Positions 56,308-64,000 of a stretch of 64,000 nt of DNA are shown here, in pieces (positions within the stretch are counted from its first letter, which is position 1; the number at the start of each line of letters is the position of its first letter). Under the pieces are notes generated by a model. The model had not been told where the DNA came from and made no database searches. It saw nothing but the letters and a program-made list of their open reading frames with translations. A program made the translations under genes and the position numbers. This DNA comes from Streptomyces pyxinae. GTDB lineage: Bacteria; Actinomycetota; Actinomycetes; Streptomycetales; Streptomycetaceae. Where the stretch lies: positions 148,832 to 212,831 of the forward strand of contig NZ_JANUGQ010000012.1 in NCBI RefSeq assembly GCF_024756275.1, read 5' to 3'.

Positions 56308-57510
56308 ATGAGTCTCGTCAGTTCGATGAAGAAGGCCTCCACCGCGCTGGGCGGCCTCCGGACGGCCGCCTCCGGTGCTGCCGCCCCGCTGAACCGGATC
56401 GGGGACGCGGGCGGGCAGGCGTCCGGCCGGCTGCGTACGCTCGGCACATCCGCCCAGGGCGCCGGCGGCGGGCTCAAGAGCCTGCGGACCGCCGCCGACC
56501 AGGTCGAACGCTCGCTGACCAGGGCGGGAAAGACCGGCCAGACGGCAGGGACCCGGCTGGGAAAGTTCCAGTCCGGCGCCGAGAAGGCCGCCAAGGGGCA
56601 GGACCGGCTCAACAAGTCGATGAAGGGCAACTTCCTCGCCCGGCTGCTGGAACTGTTCATGCCGCTCATCGAGAAGGTCGTCGAGATGGCGACCCGCTCG
56701 AAGACCCTGCAGAACGTCATGCGGACCGCGTTCAACGCCATCCGCTCGGTGGTCGGTTCGGTCATGCGGGCGATCGGCCCGATCATGAAGCAGGCCGGCT
56801 CGCTGATCAAGACGGTCTGGAACGGCATCCGGACCGCCATCTCCACCGTGGTGAAGGCCGTCGCCACCGTCGTACGTACCTATGTCAACGTCTGGAAGCA
56901 GATCATCACCACGGTGATGAACGCCATCAAGTCGGTGGTCTCCGCCGTCTGGCGCGGCGTCAAGGCCGTCATCACCCCGGTGATCGACTGGATCAAGTCC
57001 GCTGTCCCGAGGGCTTTCAGCGCCGTCAAGGACAAGATGGCGAGCATCTGGAACGGGCTCTCGGGCATCGCCTCCCGCGCCTTCGACGGCATCAAGAACG
57101 CCGTCCGGACCCCCATCAACGGCGTCATCGGGCTCATCAACTCGATGATCGGCCGGCTCAACGGCATCCGGGTGAGCGTGCCCGGCTGGGTCCCGCTGGT
57201 CGGTGGCAAGACCTTCGGCGTCAACCTGCCGACCATTCCCCAGCTCGCCGCCGGCGGTGTCGTCCAGCCGCGCCGGGGTGGCGTACCGGCGATCCTGGCC
57301 GAGGCGGGCGAGGCCGAGGCCGTCCTGCCGCTCTCCAAGCTGGACCGGCTGCTGGCGCTCACCGCCCGGCGGGCCCGGCTGCTCCAGCAGCGGGAACGCC
57401 TGGGCACGGGCGGCGCCGGATTCCACATCGAGCACTACCACGCCGCCCGCTCCAGTGACCCCCAGGCCACCGCCGACGCGTTGATGTACCTCGCGAAGGC
57501 ACGCGGATGA
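56308..57510 (+). CDS. Tape-measure-like protein 1
   Basis: 400 residues after AAGGAGG. Helical; central hydrophobic stretch with many small residues (VVGSVMRAIGPIMKQAGSLIK, VVKAVATVVRTYVNVW) and the classic C-terminal motif AAGGVVQPRRGGVPAILAE followed by AVLPLSKLDRLL. At about 1.5 A per residue a 400-residue tape would set a tail of about 60 nm. Stop overlaps next gene (ATGA). Confidence 0.8.
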   Translation: MSLVSSMKKASTALGGLRTAASGAAAPLNRIGDAGGQASGRLRTLGTSAQGAGGGLKSLRTAADQVERSLTRAGKTGQTAGTRLGKFQSGAEKAAKGQDRLNKSMKGNFLARLLELFMPLIEKVVEMATRSKTLQNVMRTAFNAIRSVVGSVMRAIGPIMKQAGSLIKTVWNGIRTAISTVVKAVATVVRTYVNVWKQIITTVMNAIKSVVSAVWRGVKAVITPVIDWIKSAVPRAFSAVKDKMASIWNGLSGIASRAFDGIKNAVRTPINGVIGLINSMIGRLNGIRVSVPGWVPLVGGKTFGVNLPTIPQLAAGGVVQPRRGGVPAILAEAGEAEAVLPLSKLDRLLALTARRARLLQQRERLGTGGAGFHIEHYHAARSSDPQATADALMYLAKARG

Positions 57511-58775
57511 GCGCGGCCGCGGCCCTGCCCCGGGGCCCGTTCGCCCGGGGCACCCCGGTGCTGCGCACCGCCCGGCAGCACGCCACCGGCTCGGCGGCGG
57601 CCTTCCGTACGGCCACCGGCGCCATCCGCCGGGCCGCTGGCGCCGCCGACCGGATCGCGGCCGGCATCCGGGCCTCGGCCACCTCCGTACGGCGGCTCGC
57701 CGCCCCCGCGGCGGGCACGGCCGGGGCGGTGACCCGGGTCGGCGGACCGGGCGCCGGCGCCGGGGTGCGCGGGACCGGGACCGGGGCGGCCCGCGCCAGG
57801 ACCGCCGCGGCGCGGCTGGGCTCCGGCGTCGGCGGACTGCTCGCCCTGTTCGCGCCGCTCATCGACGTCGGCGGGCTCCTCTCCGGGCTGCTAGGCCCGT
57901 TCGGTACGGCCCTGACCGTCGGCTCCGTCGCCATGACCGGGATCAACACCGCCATGCGGGCCAACCCGGTCGGCTTCCTGATCGGGATCCTCGTCCCGGT
58001 GGCGGCGTACCTCGTCGAGCTCGCCGTCAACTCCAGGACCGGGCAGCGGATCATCGCCCAGGTCATGAGCCAGGCCCTCGCGGGCTTCCGGTCCGTCCTC
58101 GCCTTCCTCGGACCGGTCCTGCGGGCCCTGGGGAGCACCGTCGCCGCGTCCGCCGGGGGCTGGCGGACCGTGATCACCGGCGTGCTCCGGGGGATCGGCG
58201 CCGCCGTCGGCGGGCTGACGCGGATCCGCTCCACCGTCTCCGCCGCCGGCGACGCGCTGCGCGGGATCACCGCCCGCGTCTGGACCGGGCTGCGCGACGC
58301 GGTGCGCCCGGTCGTCCGCTGGATCACCTCGTCCGTGCCCGGCTTCTTCAGCCGGGTGCGGACCGCGGTGTCCGGGACGCTCGGCGCGATCGGGCGCTTC
58401 GTCGAAAGCGGCCTCCAGATCGTGCTGGGTGTCGTCAAGGGGCCGGTCAACGCGCTGATCGCCTTCGCCAACTGGCTCATCGACGGGCTCAACGAGCTGA
58501 GCTTCTCCGTGCTGGGCAAGAAGTTCGGCGTCCACTTCGACAAGCTCCCGATGCTCGCCGAGGGCGGTGTCGTCCTCCCCGGCGCCCCGGACCGGGCGCC
58601 ACGGATCCTGCCGCTCTCCGAGCTGGACCACCGCCGGGTGCTCGCCCCGGCCGCTCCGGCGCCGCCGGCCCGGCTGGCGGAGTTCCGCGAGGAAGCGGGC
58701 GCGGGCCCCCGCTCGACCGCCGAGGACCTGCTCTTCCTGGCCACCGCGACCGCGACCGCGCTGCCGGGTTCCTGA
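57507..58775 (+). CDS. Tape-measure-like protein 2
   Basis: 422 residues, coupled to TMP 1 by ATGA. Ala/Gly-rich N-terminus, hydrophobic centre (LGSGVGGLLALFAPLIDVGG, IGILVPVAAYLVELAV) and the same C-terminal motif type (MLAEGGVVLPGAPDRAPRI, LPLSELDHRRVL). Two consecutive short tape-measure-like proteins is unusual; one may be a second central protein or a processed piece. Confidence 0.78.
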   Translation: MSAAAALPRGPFARGTPVLRTARQHATGSAAAFRTATGAIRRAAGAADRIAAGIRASATSVRRLAAPAAGTAGAVTRVGGPGAGAGVRGTGTGAARARTAAARLGSGVGGLLALFAPLIDVGGLLSGLLGPFGTALTVGSVAMTGINTAMRANPVGFLIGILVPVAAYLVELAVNSRTGQRIIAQVMSQALAGFRSVLAFLGPVLRALGSTVAASAGGWRTVITGVLRGIGAAVGGLTRIRSTVSAAGDALRGITARVWTGLRDAVRPVVRWITSSVPGFFSRVRTAVSGTLGAIGRFVESGLQIVLGVVKGPVNALIAFANWLIDGLNELSFSVLGKKFGVHFDKLPMLAEGGVVLPGAPDRAPRILPLSELDHRRVLAPAAPAPPARLAEFREEAGAGPRSTAEDLLFLATATATALPGS

Positions 58776-58962
58776 GGCGAGGCGTTCCCGAAGCCGCGGG
58801 ACGCCCGAAGCCGCAGGACGCCCCGGGCTGCGGAATCCCTGATCGCGCGCCCCGACCGGACCCGCGCGCCCGGGACTCCCGGCCCGGGCACGCCGGGGCC
58901 GGCCGTCCCGCGAACCGCCCCCACGGCCTTTCGAGTACCCACGAGAGTGAGGTGACGGCCCC

Positions 58963-59883
58963 ATGGCCGAGACCACCGCCGACTTCACCACCGACCACAC
59001 CGCCGACCTTCCGCCCGGCTCCCTCATCACCCAGGACGGGCAGGTGCAGTGGGCCGGCCTCCTCATCGGCCCCGGCACCCCGTTCGCCGTCGACCGGTCC
59101 GGCCTGACCGGCTGGGAGGACCTCCCCGAATACGACTCCTCCGACGCCGACCGCCCCACCTCGCACGGCGCCTGGCCGGGCGCCCGGTACGCCAAGCCGC
59201 GCAAGGTGGCCGGCACCGTCTGGCTGCTGCCCGGGGACGGTGCCGTCCCGGACGCCGTACGAGCGCTCCGCCAGGCCCTCGCGCTCACCGACCGGGAGCG
59301 CTGGCTCGCCGTCCGGCTGCACGGCGAGACCCTGGCCGTACGCGCCCGGGTCAGCCAGCGGGTGCTTCCCGCCGACCGGCTGTTCGCCACCCAGGGCACG
59401 GGCAAGGCCGCCGTCCAGTGGCTGGCCGCCGACCCGCGCCGGTACGCGGTCGCCGAGCGGACGGCCGTCACCGGCGCACCCGAGCCGGAGCCCGGCCTGG
59501 CCTGGCCGCTGACCTGGCCGCTCGACTGGGGCCGGGCCAGGAGCACCGGGGACACCCTGGCCGACAACACCGGCTCCGCCCCGGCCCACCCGGTGATCGT
59601 CTTCCGGGGACCCTGCTCCACCCCGACCGTCACCGACCGGGCGACCCGGCGCAGGCTCCGGTACGCCATCGACCTGGCCGCCAACGACGAGCTGACGGTG
59701 GACACCGCCGCCGGCACGGTCACCCTGAACGGCTCGGCGGCCCGCCGGCACACCGCGGCGGCCGACTCCGGCCCCGAGGAACTGTTCGCCCTCGAACCAG
59801 GGGTCTCGGAACTGTCCTTCCGCCCCGAACGAGCCGGCGACGAGGCGCAGATGACCGTCCGCTGGCGCGACGCGGAGTGGTGA
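58963..59883 (+). CDS. Distal tail protein (Dit)
   Basis: 306 residues (MAETTADFTTDHTADLPPGS). Siphovirus-type tail family: beta-rich N-terminal ring domain with RYAKPRKVAGTVWLLPGDG and a C-terminal ring (PVIVFRGPCSTPTVTD, LTVDTAAGTVTLNG). It would form the hub below the tube. SD GAGGTGA. Confidence 0.82.
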   Translation: MAETTADFTTDHTADLPPGSLITQDGQVQWAGLLIGPGTPFAVDRSGLTGWEDLPEYDSSDADRPTSHGAWPGARYAKPRKVAGTVWLLPGDGAVPDAVRALRQALALTDRERWLAVRLHGETLAVRARVSQRVLPADRLFATQGTGKAAVQWLAADPRRYAVAERTAVTGAPEPEPGLAWPLTWPLDWGRARSTGDTLADNTGSAPAHPVIVFRGPCSTPTVTDRATRRRLRYAIDLAANDELTVDTAAGTVTLNGSAARRHTAAADSGPEELFALEPGVSELSFRPERAGDEAQMTVRWRDAEW

Positions 59884-59971
59884 CCCGCCCCTCTCCCGGC
59901 GCCCGGCTCCCGTCCGCCGGCCCCCTTCGCCCCGCCTCACCCCCGCCCCCGCCCTTGAACGGAGTTTTGCC

Positions 59972-61159
59972 ATGAACCTGCGTAGCAGCTGGGTGGCCGA
60001 GACCGGCCAGACCCGCGAGGACACCCGACTGACCCAGGTCGGCGCGACGACCCCGCGCACCGCGCTGGAGGCGCGTACCGGAGTCCTGCCCGGCTCGTCC
60101 GACGGCCGCTCCCGGCTCACCGGCTTCCGGCTGGAGGGCACCTCCGCGATGTCCGCCACCGTCGCGGAGGGCCGGGGGGTGATCCAGGGCCAGAGCGGCC
60201 AGGGCGTCTACCCGGTGACCCTGACCACCCCGGAGGCGCTCACCTTCGACGCCGGGGACGGCCAGTACGGCCGGGTCGACCTGGTCGTCGTCCGCGTCTA
60301 CGACAGCCTCTACGACTCCTCCAACCGCCACGAGGCCGTGGTGGAGATCGTCCCGGGCACCCCGGCGGCGACCCCCGCGGCCCCGGCGGTACCGCCGCTG
60401 AGCCTGCCGCTCTACACGGTCTCGGTGCCGGCCGGAGCCGGTGCCGGCAACGGCGGCATCAACTGGAACTCCGCGGTGACCGACCTGCGTTCGGTGGTCG
60501 TCGGACTCGGTGGCATCCTGCCGGCCGAGGGCAGCGCCAACCCGCCGGGCGCCTACCCGGGGCAGTACCAGGACGCCGGCGGCGCCCTCCAGCGCTGGGA
60601 CGGCTCGGCGTGGGTCCCGTACCCGTACGCCCTCGGCGGCATCGCCCCGTCCGGCGCGGTCAGCACGGCGAGCTACACCGGCCAGTACCGGGACGCCGGC
60701 GGCGCCCTCCAGCGCTGGAACGGCACCGCCTGGACACCGGTCGTCCCGGTGCCGACCCTCGCCGGCACCTTCGACGACGGCTACACGACCTCGACCACCT
60801 ACACGGCCACGCTGACGGACCGGGCCGCCAACGCGGCGAACAGCCTCACCTTCACCGTTCCCCCGTCCGGCGTCGTGCTCATCACCCTTGGCGCCCGGAT
60901 GCAGACGTCCAGCGCCTCCGTCGCCGGCTGGATGACCTTCCGGATCACCAGGGGTTCCACCGTGGTGTGGGAGGCGAACGATCAGGCGGCGGTGACCAGC
61001 ACGGGCCTCAACGCCGCTTCCGCCTCCACCACCACCCGCCTCTACGGCCTCACCCCGGGCGCCCACACCATCACCGGGATGTACCGGGCGGGGGCCAACA
61101 CCACCCAGGTCAAGGCGACGTTCACCAACACCTTCATCCGCGTCGACGCCAGCACGTGA
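59972..61159 (+). CDS. Fibre-like tip protein with duplicated motif
   Basis: 395 residues. Beta-rich. The N-terminal about 180 residues may attach to the hub. A 22-residue unit (PGQYQDAGGALQRWDGSAW and TGQYRDAGGALQRWNGTAW) occurs twice at about 190-212 and 230-252. The C-terminal about 130 residues (RITRGSTVVWEAND, LYGLTPGAHTITGMYRAG) look like a jelly-roll or fibre head. The repeat is like carbohydrate- or fibre-shaft segments. Probable host-contact protein; target not known. SD ACGGAG. Confidence 0.7.
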   Translation: MNLRSSWVAETGQTREDTRLTQVGATTPRTALEARTGVLPGSSDGRSRLTGFRLEGTSAMSATVAEGRGVIQGQSGQGVYPVTLTTPEALTFDAGDGQYGRVDLVVVRVYDSLYDSSNRHEAVVEIVPGTPAATPAAPAVPPLSLPLYTVSVPAGAGAGNGGINWNSAVTDLRSVVVGLGGILPAEGSANPPGAYPGQYQDAGGALQRWDGSAWVPYPYALGGIAPSGAVSTASYTGQYRDAGGALQRWNGTAWTPVVPVPTLAGTFDDGYTTSTTYTATLTDRAANAANSLTFTVPPSGVVLITLGARMQTSSASVAGWMTFRITRGSTVVWEANDQAAVTSTGLNAASASTTTRLYGLTPGAHTITGMYRAGANTTQVKATFTNTFIRVDAST

Positions 61160-61212
61160 CCGCGCGCCGGGCAGCGTGCTCCCGGGCATGCCCGGGAGCC
61201 GCCCGCCCCGTC

Positions 61213-61308
61213 GGTGCTGCTGCGGCCCGCCCCGACGGTGCTGCTGCGGCCCGCCCCGTCGGTACCGCTGTGGCCCGCCCTGTCGGTGCTGCTGTGGCCT
61301 GCCCTCCC
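61213..61308. repeat. 24-base tandem repeat in fibre-Tal spacer
   Basis: GGTGCTGCTGCGGCCCGCCC units repeat with period 24 four times with small changes; decayed copies follow to about 61,345. Non-coding in the sense frame of the tail operon as far as seen. Slippage-prone. Confidence 0.85.
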
Positions 61309-61439
61309 CTCGGCACCGCTGCCGTCCGCCCCCGTCGGCACCGCTGCTCTGTTCGTCCCCATCCGTACCGCTGCCGTCCGCTCCCGCCGGCACGCTGCCG
61401 CCCGAAGTCCCCGAGACCACCGGACCGTGAGGCCCACCC

Positions 61440-62540
61440 ATGACACTCGACACGCCCTACCGGGCGATCTTCTGCGACCTGCTCACCGATCAGACCCTCG
61501 ACATCCTCCCGCTGCGGGACGTGACGCTCGACGACTTCATCGGCAAGCCGGGCTCCCTCTCCGGAACGGTGCCGATCCCGGACGCCGCCATCGCCGCCCG
61601 GGTGCGGCGGGTGGCCGAGGGCCGCACCGCCGTCTACCTGGAGCGCGGCGGCGACCTCTGGTGGGGCGGGATCATCTGGACCAGCACCCTGGCGAGCAGC
61701 GAGCGCGGCGTGCTGACCCTGGGCATCCAGGCCGCCACCTTCGACTCGTACGCCGCCCGGCGCCGGATCCGGAAGGATCTCTCCTACCCCGCCACCGACC
61801 AGCTGGAGGTGGCCCGTGAACTGTGGCGGGAGCTCCAGTCGGCGCCGGGCGGGGACATCCGCGTGGACTACGGCTCCGAGACCTCCGGGGTGCTCCGGAA
61901 GGCGTCCTGGCGGGACGGCGACGAGACCCCGTACTCCGAGGCGCTGGAACAACTCGCCGCGCCGACCGACGGGTTCGAGCACCACATCGCCGTCTACCGG
62001 GACCCGGTCACCGGCGAGCGGGTCCGCCGGCTCCGGCTGGGGAGCCCCCGTGTCCGTACCGGGGCGACCGATCTGCTGCTCGACCGGCCGGGCGCGATCC
62101 TCTCGTACGCCTTCCCCCGCGACGCCACCCGGGGCGGCACCACCGCACGGGCCCGGGGGGCCTCCGTCAACAACAACCAGGCCGAGGAGTCCCGGCCGCT
62201 GTACTCGGCCGAGAAGGTGGCCGGCGATCTGCTGGCCGCCGGCTGGCCGCGCGTCGACCTCTCCTCGGACCACAACGAGGTGGGCGACCGGGCCGCCCTG
62301 GACTCGCTCGCCGCCACCGAGCTGGCCGAGGCCCGCGGGGCGGTCGTCATCCCGGAGATCACCGTCCGGCTGGACGGCGTCGTGCCGCCCGCGCTGCTCG
62401 GCCGCACCGCCCGCGTGCGGATCACCGACGAGTGGTTCCCCGAGGGGCTGGACGTCCGCTACCGGATCATCGGCTGCAAGGTCCAGCCCGCGGAACGCGG
62501 CCGTCCCGACACCGCCGAGCTCTACCTGGAGGTTGCCTGA
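61440..62540 (+). CDS. Tail-associated hub protein (Tal-like)
   Basis: 366 residues (MTLDTPYRAIFCDLLTDQTL). Resembles gp37-like/Tal proteins of actinophages: N-terminal IYLERGGDLWWGG-type ring part (VYLERGGDLWWGGIIWTS) and C-terminal strands (VRITDEWFPEGLDVRYRIIG). Usually at the tail tip next to Dit. No clear lysin domain in this gene. Stop overlaps next ATG. Confidence 0.75.
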   Translation: MTLDTPYRAIFCDLLTDQTLDILPLRDVTLDDFIGKPGSLSGTVPIPDAAIAARVRRVAEGRTAVYLERGGDLWWGGIIWTSTLASSERGVLTLGIQAATFDSYAARRRIRKDLSYPATDQLEVARELWRELQSAPGGDIRVDYGSETSGVLRKASWRDGDETPYSEALEQLAAPTDGFEHHIAVYRDPVTGERVRRLRLGSPRVRTGATDLLLDRPGAILSYAFPRDATRGGTTARARGASVNNNQAEESRPLYSAEKVAGDLLAAGWPRVDLSSDHNEVGDRAALDSLAATELAEARGAVVIPEITVRLDGVVPPALLGRTARVRITDEWFPEGLDVRYRIIGCKVQPAERGRPDTAELYLEVA

Positions 62541-63256
62541 TGCCCCAGTTGCCCGAGGACATCATCGACCGGCTCATCGCCATGGAACGCCGTATCCAGC
62601 AGCTCTCCACCGCCGTCAACACCCGTCCGGCACTCAACCGGATCAGTGGTGGTTCGGTCGAGATCACCGACGGCGGTTCGCTGGCCGTCAAGGCCCCCGG
62701 CGGGACGGCCGTGCTGCGCGTCGGCTCGTGGAGCGGCGAGGAGTACGGCATGGCACTGCGCCGGCAGACCGGCGAGTACGCGCTGGCGCTCTACAACGGC
62801 AACGGCTCCGGCGCCGCCCCGCAGGTGCTGCGGATGTTCGACATCCAGGGCCATGAGGTGCTCTCCGACGACATTTCCGCCGGCGGGCTGGCCCGCCCCT
62901 GGCTGACGATGCTGCCGCCGCAGTCGCTGAACTCGGCGCACTGGCCCCAGACGTCCGCGACCACCTGGACCACCGTCGCCCAGTCGTTCAATCCGCTCTG
63001 GCAGCCCCGGCTGCGGCTCTACGTGTACAGCAGGGTGTCCAGCGGGGCCACCGGCCAGGTGCGGGTGCTGGTCGACGGCACCGCGTGGGGGCCGGTCGTC
63101 GCCGCCGGAACCACCTTCGACCACACCGCCAAGGTCACCGACGACCTCAACGGCCGCTTCGGCAGCCTGCTGAAGGTGGAGCTCCAGGTCCAGCTGACCA
63201 GCGCCTCCGGCACCGTCTACGCCCAGCCCGCGATGATGTACGGCACCCAGAGCTGA
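62540..63256 (+). CDS. Tail tip protein, unknown
   Basis: 238 residues. N-terminal helix (MPQLPEDIIDRLIAMERRIQ), then beta segments (GGSVEITDGGSLAVKAPGG) similar to trimeric tip or fibre bases, then a C-terminal domain (LRLYVYSRVSSGATGQVRVL). Coupled to Tal-like gene by TGATG. Role inferred from position. Confidence 0.65.
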   Translation: MPQLPEDIIDRLIAMERRIQQLSTAVNTRPALNRISGGSVEITDGGSLAVKAPGGTAVLRVGSWSGEEYGMALRRQTGEYALALYNGNGSGAAPQVLRMFDIQGHEVLSDDISAGGLARPWLTMLPPQSLNSAHWPQTSATTWTTVAQSFNPLWQPRLRLYVYSRVSSGATGQVRVLVDGTAWGPVVAAGTTFDHTAKVTDDLNGRFGSLLKVELQVQLTSASGTVYAQPAMMYGTQS

Positions 63257-63286
63257 CCGTCCCGCCCCCCTGACCGAGGAGTCTCC

Positions 63287-63642
63287 ATGTCCACCGATCC
63301 GGCCCAGCCCTGGGGCGTGGCCATCGACTACGCGGGCCGCGCCCGGCTCACCGAGGGCCGCCACACCGTGGACGTCCGCGTCTACGACACCGCCCTCGGC
63401 GGCGGCCTCGAACCGGACCCGGCCACCGGCGCCTACCCGTCGGTCTTCGTCACCGCCCAACTCGCCGAGGAGGGCGCGTCGGGCGCCGTCCTGCGCGGCA
63501 CCGGCACCGTGGTGCTCCAGCCCGCCGAGGGCGAGGGCCCGGTCCGGCCGGACCCGACCGCGGTCGGGCGGGCGGTCGCCGCCGCCCTCGCGGACTTCGA
63601 GTCCCGCCGCACCGCCTACGCCACCCTCTGCGCCACCTGGCA
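63287..63642 (+). CDS. Tail-locus protein, 3' end lost
   Basis: About 118 reliable residues (MSTDPAQPWGVAIDYAGRAR ... CATWQ). Beta-rich with ALADFESRR end helix. The frame runs on into poly-C that is not reliable, so real length is unknown. SD GAGGAG. Confidence 0.6.

Positions 63643-64000
<358 letters not shown>

Noticed and set aside
49122..63642. Integrated prophage with attachment site
   Set aside because: No integrase, tRNA gene, or flanking direct repeat visible in the window; a site outside the window stays possible.

Overview
The window is high-GC actinobacterial DNA and almost certainly Streptomyces. The evidence is the gene order around the ribosomal operons, the long Ala/Glu-rich tails on several ribosomal proteins, the frequent GTG starts, XRE/DUF397 pairs, an RsbW-like ATPase and an Rpn-type protein. 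Species cannot be read from the sequence.

Layout: (1) 1-8.1 kb holds coaA (5' end cut), a DUF389 membrane protein, glmM, rpsI-rplM, an ABC-F ATPase and a secreted or membrane-anchored protein. (2) 8.2-25.9 kb, all on the minus strand, is the S10-spc-alpha ribosomal superoperon read from rpsJ down to truA. Hairpins lie at rpsQ/rplN, rplO/secY and rpoA/rplQ, and a terminator follows rplQ. (3) 26.4-44.2 kb is an accessory block between rpsJ and tuf. It holds a GntR-TetR hybrid regulator facing a flavin monooxygenase, a TetR-hydrolase pair, a BrkB/YihY membrane protein, a PIG-L lipoprotein, a small two-gene pair resembling a toxin-antitoxin unit, a GAF-PP2C phosphatase, a HAD acid phosphatase, HTH regulators, and one frameshifted plus one intact Rpn-like gene. 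(4) 44.3-48.7 kb is the str operon rpsL-rpsG-fusA-tuf on the minus strand, with a clear promoter. (5) 49.1-63.6 kb is a siphophage-type tail locus with no capsid, portal, terminase or integrase gene in view. (6) From about 63.65 kb the sequence collapses into poly-C and is best treated as a contig-end artefact.

The tail locus is the most interesting part. A small XRE repressor gene (49,122-49,565, minus) faces a zinc-cysteine protein and an excisionase-like HTH. The tail operon follows: terminator-like protein, tube protein, assembly chaperones joined by a probable -1 ribosomal frameshift, a helical membrane protein, two consecutive short tape-measure-like proteins, Dit, a beta-rich fibre-like protein with a duplicated motif, a Tal-like hub protein and two more tip proteins. 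The operators in front of the repressor gene and the tail operon share CTAG-N5/6-TGCGCGCACG, and the -35 of the tail promoter lies inside that element. A SOS/LexA-like box with 11 of 12 matches sits at the promoter of a small gene inside the locus. Together these suggest a regulated, DNA-free tail particle (F-type tailocin-like) sitting next to core translation genes, where rpoC would be expected immediately upstream of rpsL. The contig ends inside the locus, so lysis genes or missing head genes could lie beyond it.
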